This document shows, in pieces, positions 58,719 to 64,000 of a stretch of 64,000 nucleotides of DNA. A program made the translations under genes and the position numbers. The notes below the pieces were generated by a model, which saw only the letters and a list, made by a program, of their open reading frames with translations, was not told the origin of the DNA and ran no database searches. Location of the stretch: NCBI RefSeq assembly GCF_020320395.1, contig NZ_JAEDAH010000097.1, positions 1-64,000 of the forward strand, in the 5' to 3' direction. Each line of letters begins with the position of its first letter. Position 1 is the first letter of the stretch. The stretch comes from Thalassolituus marinus (GTDB taxonomy: Bacteria > Pseudomonadota > Gammaproteobacteria > Pseudomonadales > Oceanobacteraceae).

Positions 58719-60294
58719 TCAGAGCACCGCGCTCAGCAAACTCTGCGCCTCATTAATCAACTGTCCTAAGTGCTCTTCACCGACAAAACTTTCTGCATAA
58801 ATTTTATAAATATCTTCCGTCCCGCTCGGACGTGCCGCAAACCAACCCTGCTCTGTACACACCTTAATTCCGCCAATAGCTGCCCCGTTACCTGGCGCAC
58901 GGGTATGTACCGCGGTAATGTCAGAACCGGCAAGCTGTGAAGCCTGAATGCGGTCGGCGGTCAGCTGTTTAAAAGCCGCTTTCTGTGCCGGGGTTGCTGG
59001 CGCATCGATGCGACGATAAACAGGATTACCATGCTGCTGCACCAGCCTGGCGTAATATTCCGATGGTTTCAGACCCGTTACCGCCATAATTTCTGCGGCC
59101 AGCAGGCACAATACAATGCCGTCTTTATCGGTAGACCATGGTTTGCCATTCAGGGTTAAAAAGCTGGCACCAGCGCTCTCTTCTCCACCGAATGCCAGCT
59201 CAGCATTAAACAGCCCTGGTACAAACCATTTAAACCCGACCGGCACCTCGTACAATTCACGGTTATTCGCCTGTACCACGCGGTCCATCATGGAGCTGGT
59301 AACCAGGGTCTTACCCACTTTCAGAGTGGCTGACCAATGTGGACGATGGGTTAATAAATAATCAACACACACACAGGAAATGATTCGGATTCATTAAGCC
59401 TGCAGAATCGACAATACCATGACGATCGGCATCGGGGTCGTTACCAAAGGCAATATCAAATTGATCTCTGACCTTAAGCAAATTCGCCATCGCAGCGGTA
59501 CTGGAACAATCCATACGGATACGGCCATCGTGATCCGGCGGCATAAAAGCAAATGCCGGATCAACCTGCTGATTAACCACGCTGATATTCATACCGGCTT
59601 CAGCGCCCAGCGCCTGCCACACCGGCAGCGCAGTACCGCCCATAGGATCAGCACCCAGTTTCAGCCCGCTGTTACGGATAGCCTGCAAATCAACAACCTG
59701 ACCCAGCTGGGCAATATACTCAGCAACAAAGTCGTATTCCTGCGCCTGCGTGCTGGCCGTACTGATATCCAGGCGCTTCACATCCGTGCAGCCATTATGC
59801 AGATATTCGTTAGCACGCTGTTCAATCCAGCCGGTAACGTCACTATCGGCAGGGCCGCCATCCGGGGTGTTGTACTTAATACCACCGTCTTCCGGCGGAT
59901 TATGCGAAGGCGTAATAATCAGACCGTCGGCCTGCCCTGCCGGCTCAGACGCGTTAAAACTGAGAATGGCACGGCTGACCAGCGGCGTTGCCGTAACCTC
60001 TCCACCCGCGGCAATACGCACATCAATATTGTTAGCAGCCAGCACCTGCAAAGCGGTTTCCCAGGCAGGCTGTGACAAAGCATGAGTATCCTGGCCGAGA
60101 AACAGTGGCCCGCCAATATTGGCCTGAGCGCGGTAATCGGCCACAGCCTGAGCAATACTCAGAATATGCCACTCGTTAAAGGTACTTTTTAATGCAGAGC
60201 CACGGTGCCCGGATGTGCCAAAAGCAACACGCTGTGCCGCGACAGAGGCGTCTGGTTTAATCGCATAAAAAGCATCCGGTAAATTCTGAATCAC
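58719..60294 (-). pseudogene. Second phosphoglucomutase, frameshifted in a TG tract
   Basis: A full-length pgm paralog split in two frames. The first frame runs from a GTG at 60294 (GAGGA upstream) to a TGA at 59362-59364, ending NPNHFLCVC. The second continues with [12 protein letters not shown] to the stop at 58719. In the intact copy the text reads [12 protein letters not shown]. The break lies in (TG)5 at 59366-59375; six TG units would restore the frame. All catalytic motifs are otherwise intact ([39 protein letters not shown]). It may be a recent pseudogene, a phase-variable gene or a sequencing error. Confidence 0.88.
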
Positions 60295-60383
60295 ACACGC
60301 ATCCTCATTTTTGGTGTTCTGATAATGGCCCCATAATAGCATGAGTGGCTCCTGTAACACGGAGCTCCGGGAGTGACATATCT

Positions 60384-60539
60384 TTCGCGATGAAACCGTA
60401 AGAGCGGAATGTCTGCCGTGATACATCGTTTTGTTTTCGCGATGAAACCGTAAGAGCGGAATTTCTGCCGTGATACATCGTTTTGTTTTCGCGATGAAAC
60501 CGTAAGAGCGGAATTTCTGCCGTGATACATCGTTTTGTG
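60384..60539. repeat. Three tandem copies of a 52-bp unit
   Basis: Exact period 52, starting TTCGCGATGAAACCGTAAGA and ending with CATCGTTTTGTT. Copies 2 and 3 are identical but for the last base; copy 1 has one further change (AATGTCT for AATTTCT). It lies in the 345-base gap between the broken pgm and the beta-CASP gene and runs straight into a palindromic element. No gene is supported in this gap. Confidence 0.93.
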
Positions 60540-60642
60540 TAGGAGCGGCCCATGGCCGCGATGCCCGCCAACGGCGGGCCGATAAACATCAACGCAGCAT
60601 AGCGACTTTAAAAAACCGATTCGCGGCCATGGGCCGCTCCTA
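60540..60642. repeat. Palindromic element, copy 1 (BIME/MITE-like)
   Basis: 103 bases with 22-bp perfect inverted ends, TAGGAGCGGCCCATGGC... and its complement, and a small internal hairpin GCCCGCC/GGCGGGC. The right arm contains the stop codon TAG of the beta-CASP gene. It is homologous along its length to the element at 62201. Confidence 0.9.
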
Positions 60643-62091
60643 GCCAATCACCACATCGGTATCCGGTAACATCTCCCGGTAGAGCTGCCGCAGCTCACGC
60701 TTCGCCTCATCATCACCATGCACAATACGGATATGCTGCGGCTTATGGCGCATACGTTTGACAAAATTAAGCAGGTCGCGCTGATCGGCATGGGCACTGT
60801 ATCCACCAAGCGTATACACACCCGCTTTAATATCTACCCGCTGACCATCCAGCACCACGTAACCAGGTGATTTACCCTCGCGGAAACGCGGGCCATATTG
60901 CTGAATATCACGCCCCGCTGTACCACGCGCCTGATAACCAACAAATATCACATCGGTACGCTCATCCGGCAGCAGGGCTTTTAAATAATTCTGAATACGA
61001 CCACCGCTGCACATTCCACTGGCGGCAATTACAACAGCCGCACGGCCGGTCTTTTTAAGATAAGCAACGGTATTCAGATGATCAGCATGGCGGTTAACAG
61101 TAAGCAACTGCTCAAAATCCAGCGGATGCCGCCCTGCCCTTACCTTATTGCGCGCCTCAGCATCCCACAGATGCTTTAATGCGCGATAACTGGCGGTAAA
61201 TTCAGCAGCCAGCGGCGAATCGACAATAATATCCAGATGCTCCCACACATTGTCAGAGCCACTGTTACGGGTATTGGCCGCACCAACCCGGTGAATAATC
61301 TCCTCAAGCTCGTACAACAACTCCTGCGTACGGCCAATCGAAAATGCCGGAATTAATACCGTCCCGCCATTCTTCAGACACTTTTCAATAACCTGCTGCA
61401 ACTGTGCGCGGCGCTGGCGGCGCGATTCATGCACCCTGTCACCATAGGTGCTTTCAATAACCAGGGTATCGGCACGATACGGGGCTTTTGGTGCTGGTAA
61501 TAACGGCGAGTACGGAGCACCCAAATCACCGGAAAATACGATTTTATGGGACTTTTTCCGACCATGCTTTTCTGCCGAAGAGGCGGCCGCCAGATCAAAC
61601 TCCACATAGGCAGAACCCAGAATATGCCCTGCACAATGAAACTTTGCCTTTAAACCAGCGATACCCGCAATATCAAACCACTGTTTATAAGGCACCAGCA
61701 CCAACAGCGACTGCAACTTCTGCAACACCGAGCGGATTAACCGCTCATCACGACTGACGCCTACTTTAATAGCATCTTCAATTACCAGAGGCAGTAACTG
61801 TGCCGTTGCCTCACTGGCATACACCGGGCCGTTAAATCCCGCCGCCAATAAATAAGGGATACGCCCAACATGATCAATATGGCAGTGGGTAACCACTAAA
61901 GCCTGAATACCTGCCAGCGGAAAATCGATTTGCTTGCGGTTAAAATCTTCGTTTCCGCTTTCCCGGTCAATGGACTCCGCCCCCTGAAACAAACCGCAAT
62001 CAACCAACAACGACAGCCCGCTCGCCAGTTTCAGCTGATGACAGGAACCGGTTACACCATTAACCGCGCCATGATGAAGTATTTCAAACAT
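60640..62091 (-). CDS. Beta-CASP MBL-fold RNA-processing exonuclease-like protein
   Basis: 483 residues from the ATG with AAAGGA upstream; 20 extra in-frame codons precede it without support. It has an MBL domain with THCHIDHVGRIPYLLAAGF, HILGSAYVEF and FSGDLGAPYSPLLP. A beta-CASP insert contains GTVLIPAFSIGRTQELLYEL and ASGMCSGGRIQNYLK, and a late YSAHADQRDLLNF carries the metal His. This is the CPSF-73/RNase J-like type with predicted RNA or nuclease activity. Its end lies inside repeat copy 1, so the last residues may be replaced ones. Confidence 0.85.
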   Translation of the reverse strand: MFEILHHGAVNGVTGSCHQLKLASGLSLLVDCGLFQGAESIDRESGNEDFNRKQIDFPLAGIQALVVTHCHIDHVGRIPYLLAAGFNGPVYASEATAQLLPLVIEDAIKVGVSRDERLIRSVLQKLQSLLVLVPYKQWFDIAGIAGLKAKFHCAGHILGSAYVEFDLAAASSAEKHGRKKSHKIVFSGDLGAPYSPLLPAPKAPYRADTLVIESTYGDRVHESRRQRRAQLQQVIEKCLKNGGTVLIPAFSIGRTQELLYELEEIIHRVGAANTRNSGSDNVWEHLDIIVDSPLAAEFTASYRALKHLWDAEARNKVRAGRHPLDFEQLLTVNRHADHLNTVAYLKKTGRAAVVIAASGMCSGGRIQNYLKALLPDERTDVIFVGYQARGTAGRDIQQYGPRFREGKSPGYVVLDGQRVDIKAGVYTLGGYSAHADQRDLLNFVKRMRHKPQHIRIVHGDDEAKRELRQLYREMLPDTDVVIG

Positions 62092-62200
62092 AAAAATCCT
62101 TTTAAATGCTGCAATAACCACATCAGTATGCTGACATTCCCCTGAACCCAAACCTATCAGGCATGTTTCGGATGCGCTGCAAACGTTACGGGATTATTAC

Positions 62201-62291
62201 TGTAGGAGTGGCCCATGGCCGCGATGCCCACCAATGAACGCTGCATAAGCGGATTTAACAACCCGATTCGCGGCCATGGGCCGCTCCTACA
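62201..62291. repeat. Palindromic element, copy 2 (BIME/MITE-like)
   Basis: 91 bases with 24-base inverted ends (TGTAGGAGTGGCCCATGGC... and complement, one G-T mismatch). The interior, AACGCTGCATAAGCGGATTT, aligns with AACGCAGCATAGCGACTTTA in copy 1, minus about 15 bases. It lies between the SpoU methyltransferase stop and the beta-CASP gene start. Confidence 0.9.
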
Positions 62292-62317
62292 CACCGAGCA
62301 CGCAGAACGTCAAACCC

Positions 62318-62827
62318 TCAACGCCTTAACCTGTTGCGGTTATCCCGACTGCTTTTTATCAGCACATCCCCTGATTTAATGTCCTTTGCCGGGCCAAGCT
62401 TTGTCAGGCGGTCATAAAGCACAACATTAACCGTTGCTGCCAGATTCATACACCCCACCGTAGGGATATAAACCACCTCATCGGCAGCACTGACAATATC
62501 CTGCGGAATACTGCCATCTTCAGGGCCGAGCACATAAAGCGCATGCTCAGGATGCTCAAACTCCGGCAGCGGCGTTGCACCGACAACCAGCTCAACACAA
62601 ATCAGGCGGGTATCATCTGGCAATTGCTCTTTAACCAGAAGCAGACTCCCGACATGAGACATCTGCGCTTTTTCTGCCACGTTACGCGTATCGGTACTGT
62701 GTTTTACGGCACGGTCATAACGGCTGCCGGTGTAAAAGATGCCATCAGCCTGATAGCACCCCAGCGCCCGTAAAACCGAACCGACGTTACCGGCATCTTT
62801 GGGGTTTTCTAAACCAAGATAAACCAT
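62318..62827 (-). CDS. SpoU/TrmH-family RNA 2'-O-methyltransferase
   Basis: 169 residues with all three SPOUT motifs: NPKDAGNVGSVLRALGCY (motif 1), ALYVLGPEDGSIPQDI (motif 2) and PTVGCMNLAATVNVVLYDR (motif 3, trefoil knot). It is shorter than RlmB because it lacks the N-terminal substrate domain. It should methylate a tRNA or rRNA ribose; which one is unknown. Start chosen at the ATG just before VYLGLENPKD. Confidence 0.88.
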   Translation of the reverse strand: MVYLGLENPKDAGNVGSVLRALGCYQADGIFYTGSRYDRAVKHSTDTRNVAEKAQMSHVGSLLLVKEQLPDDTRLICVELVVGATPLPEFEHPEHALYVLGPEDGSIPQDIVSAADEVVYIPTVGCMNLAATVNVVLYDRLTKLGPAKDIKSGDVLIKSSRDNRNRLRR

Positions 62828-62901
62828 AAACTCTTTGTGAAATTTAGAATTAGAAGTGCTGAGAATAAAAACCAGTCATGCAAATCTCAAAATACCTAAA
62901 A

Positions 62902-63495
62902 TTAACGAGTGATAATCTTTTTAAGAGTCAGAAAAATCAATTTAAGATCAAGACACAGACTCTTCGAATCAACATATTCTAAATAGTAAGATTGCTTTAT
63001 CGGCAAAATGATATCGATATATGCCTGCCTTGAATCATTATATTTCGCGAGGATTTCGTTTTCATCGACCATTTCAATAGAAGCTTTGTCTGTGATACCA
63101 GGCCTGACAGACAACACCTTCTCCCGAACATCAATGGGATAACAGTCAATAAACTCCTGAACTTCCGGACGCGGCCCGACCAGACTCATTCGCCCCAGTA
63201 GAACGTCGATCAACTGTGGCAGTTCATCAATTTTTGCCTTACGCAGAAAATGCCCCGAACGAGTAATGCGCGAGTCTGCTCCCACCGTCAAACGGCCTGA
63301 TTTTTCGGCATCCGCACGCATGGTACGAAATTTATGGATTTTGAATGGCACGCCAAAACGACCGACTCGATTCTGCCTGAAAAAAACAGGGCCAGCTGAA
63401 TCCAACTTAATCCATATTGCAATCAGGGCAAAAAAAGGGGCAAGAATCAGCAACCCGAAAAAAGATGCCAGCACATCTAAAAGCCGCTTAATCAC
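62902..63495 (-). CDS. Initiating sugar-phosphate transferase, PglC-like
   Basis: 197 residues from a GTG with AAGAAGGT upstream, giving the standard N-terminus (V/M)IKRLLDVLASFFG. A re-entrant membrane helix at about 5-28 is followed by KIHKFRTMRADAE, DELPQLIDVLLGRMSLVGPRP and RPGITDKASI, the marks of small monotopic phosphoglycosyl transferases. It moves a sugar-phosphate from UDP-sugar to undecaprenyl phosphate. It overlaps the aminotransferase stop by eight bases. Confidence 0.88.
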   Translation of the reverse strand: MIKRLLDVLASFFGLLILAPFFALIAIWIKLDSAGPVFFRQNRVGRFGVPFKIHKFRTMRADAEKSGRLTVGADSRITRSGHFLRKAKIDELPQLIDVLLGRMSLVGPRPEVQEFIDCYPIDVREKVLSVRPGITDKASIEMVDENEILAKYNDSRQAYIDIILPIKQSYYLEYVDSKSLCLDLKLIFLTLKKIITR

Positions 63496-64000
63496 AACCA
63501 AGCACCTTCTTGACTGCACGAACAACACGCTGCTGGTCTGAACACGTCATCTTAGTGTACAAGGGCAAAGAAACTTCCGTCTCATAAGCGGCATGCGCAT
63601 TTGGGAACACTTCAGGAGTAAGAGAGTAAGTGTCACGCCAGTACGGCTGTAAATGCAGAGGAATAAAATGCACCGAACAACCGATGCCTTCATCAGCCAT
63701 TTTCTGTATAAACTCATCCCGCGCAATACCTGCTTCAGGCTTAAGACGGATGGGATACAAGTGCCATGCATGTTCAGAACCAGTACCAGGTAATGCAGGT
63801 AGCACCAAAGGCAACCCTGATAACTCTTGGTTATAGAACCCTGCCATGTCATTACGCTTCAGCTGAAATGCTGGCAATCGCTTTAACTGATGTATGCCAA
63901 TGGCAGCTGCAATATCGGGCATATTGTACTTAAAGCCCGGTGCAACAATCTCATAAAACCAAGCCGGCTTAGTAGATGTATAACGATCAAAGGCATCCCG
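63488..64000 (-). CDS. DegT/DnrJ/EryC1/StrS aminotransferase, C-terminal part (5' end outside the window)
   Basis: 170 codons open to the window edge. KYNMPDIAAAIGIHQLKRLPAF is preceded by ...KPAWFYEIVAPGF. A later HAWHLYPIRLKPEAG and GIGCSVHFIPLHLQPYW are typical of sugar aminotransferases such as PglE/WecE. It would make a 4-amino sugar from the keto sugar of the dehydratase at 56663. The PLP lysine lies outside the window. Confidence 0.88.
   Translation of the reverse strand, partial: RDAFDRYTSTKPAWFYEIVAPGFKYNMPDIAAAIGIHQLKRLPAFQLKRNDMAGFYNQELSGLPLVLPALPGTGSEHAWHLYPIRLKPEAGIARDEFIQKMADEGIGCSVHFIPLHLQPYWRDTYSLTPEVFPNAHAAYETEVSLPLYTKMTCSDQQRVVRAVKKVLGCD

Noticed and set aside
60384-60539. 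CRISPR array
   Set aside because: The 52-bp units are directly adjacent with no variable spacers, and no cas genes are present.
60291-60647. Minus-strand frames with repeated SALTVSSRK translation
   Set aside because: They are made by the 52-bp tandem repeat and the palindromic element.

Overview
The window reads as a chromosomal segment of a marine gammaproteobacterium, most likely in or near the Oceanospirillales (Thalassolituus/Oceanobacter-like). The basis is gene content and order: queA-tgt-yajC-secD-secF, DUF2066-hda divergent from purM-purN-DUF3108, cysD-cysN without a fused APS kinase, NhaR, ZapE, RlmJ, MtfA and YaeQ, all in gammaproteobacterial form. The genus is inferred from overall likeness only; no rRNA is present. 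Gene density is high and most genes are housekeeping.

Layout. 1-5.3 kb: end of an unrecognised gene, a small secreted protein, a Bax-inhibitor-1/YccA membrane protein, a NhaR-type regulator, an AdeT-like periplasmic solute-binding protein and an acyl-CoA-synthetase-like AMP-ligase. 5.4-11.8 kb (minus): rlmJ, then queA-tgt-yajC-secD-secF. 12.0-12.8 kb: five tRNA-Leu genes, one CAA and four CAG in an alternating A-B-A-B pattern. 13-16.7 kb: a chemotaxis receptor with a C-terminal sensor domain and a 7TMR-DISM diguanylate cyclase. 17-23.5 kb (plus): a tightly packed six-gene exported redox locus, made of a di-haem lipoprotein, a Tat-exported DUF1501 protein, a TlpA thioredoxin, a DUF4266 lipoprotein, a DUF3570 outer-membrane protein and an ApbE flavin transferase. 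23.6-29 kb: amidase, SDR, SMR efflux pump, MBL hydrolase, zapE, alpha/beta hydrolase. 29.2-31.8 kb: cysDN, followed by a 21-unit heptamer tandem repeat and tRNA-Met. 32-39 kb: peroxiredoxin-like protein, pgm, yaeQ, a solute-binding protein, mtfA, FKBP, hydrolase, DUF599. 39.2-42.3 kb (minus): arsenic operon arsR-arsC-acr3-arsH plus an uncharacterised last gene. 42.4-46 kb: enoyl-reductase-like protein, PAS-GGDEF, tRNA-Val, GAF-HD-GYP. 46-54.8 kb: uvrB, aminotransferase, hda, DUF2066, purM, purN, DUF3108, dcd. 54.8-64 kb: surface-polysaccharide region with Wzz, tRNA-Asn, a CapD/PglF-like dehydratase, a frameshifted second pgm, repeats, a beta-CASP nuclease bracketed by two copies of a palindromic element, an SpoU methyltransferase, a PglC-like sugar transferase and the C-terminal part of a DegT-family aminotransferase.

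How the genes work together. The most interesting unit is the 16961-23476 locus. Its DUF3570 protein carries a Ser-Gly-Ala-Ser motif close to the FMN-acceptor consensus of ApbE, and the apbE gene overlaps its 3' end. This suggests an exported flavin/haem electron-transfer system. The ars operon is complete for arsenate reduction and arsenite export, and an unknown small protein is translationally coupled to arsH. The right end looks like a glycan-assembly locus affected by repeats and by a 2-bp slippage in a TG tract of the second phosphoglucomutase gene.
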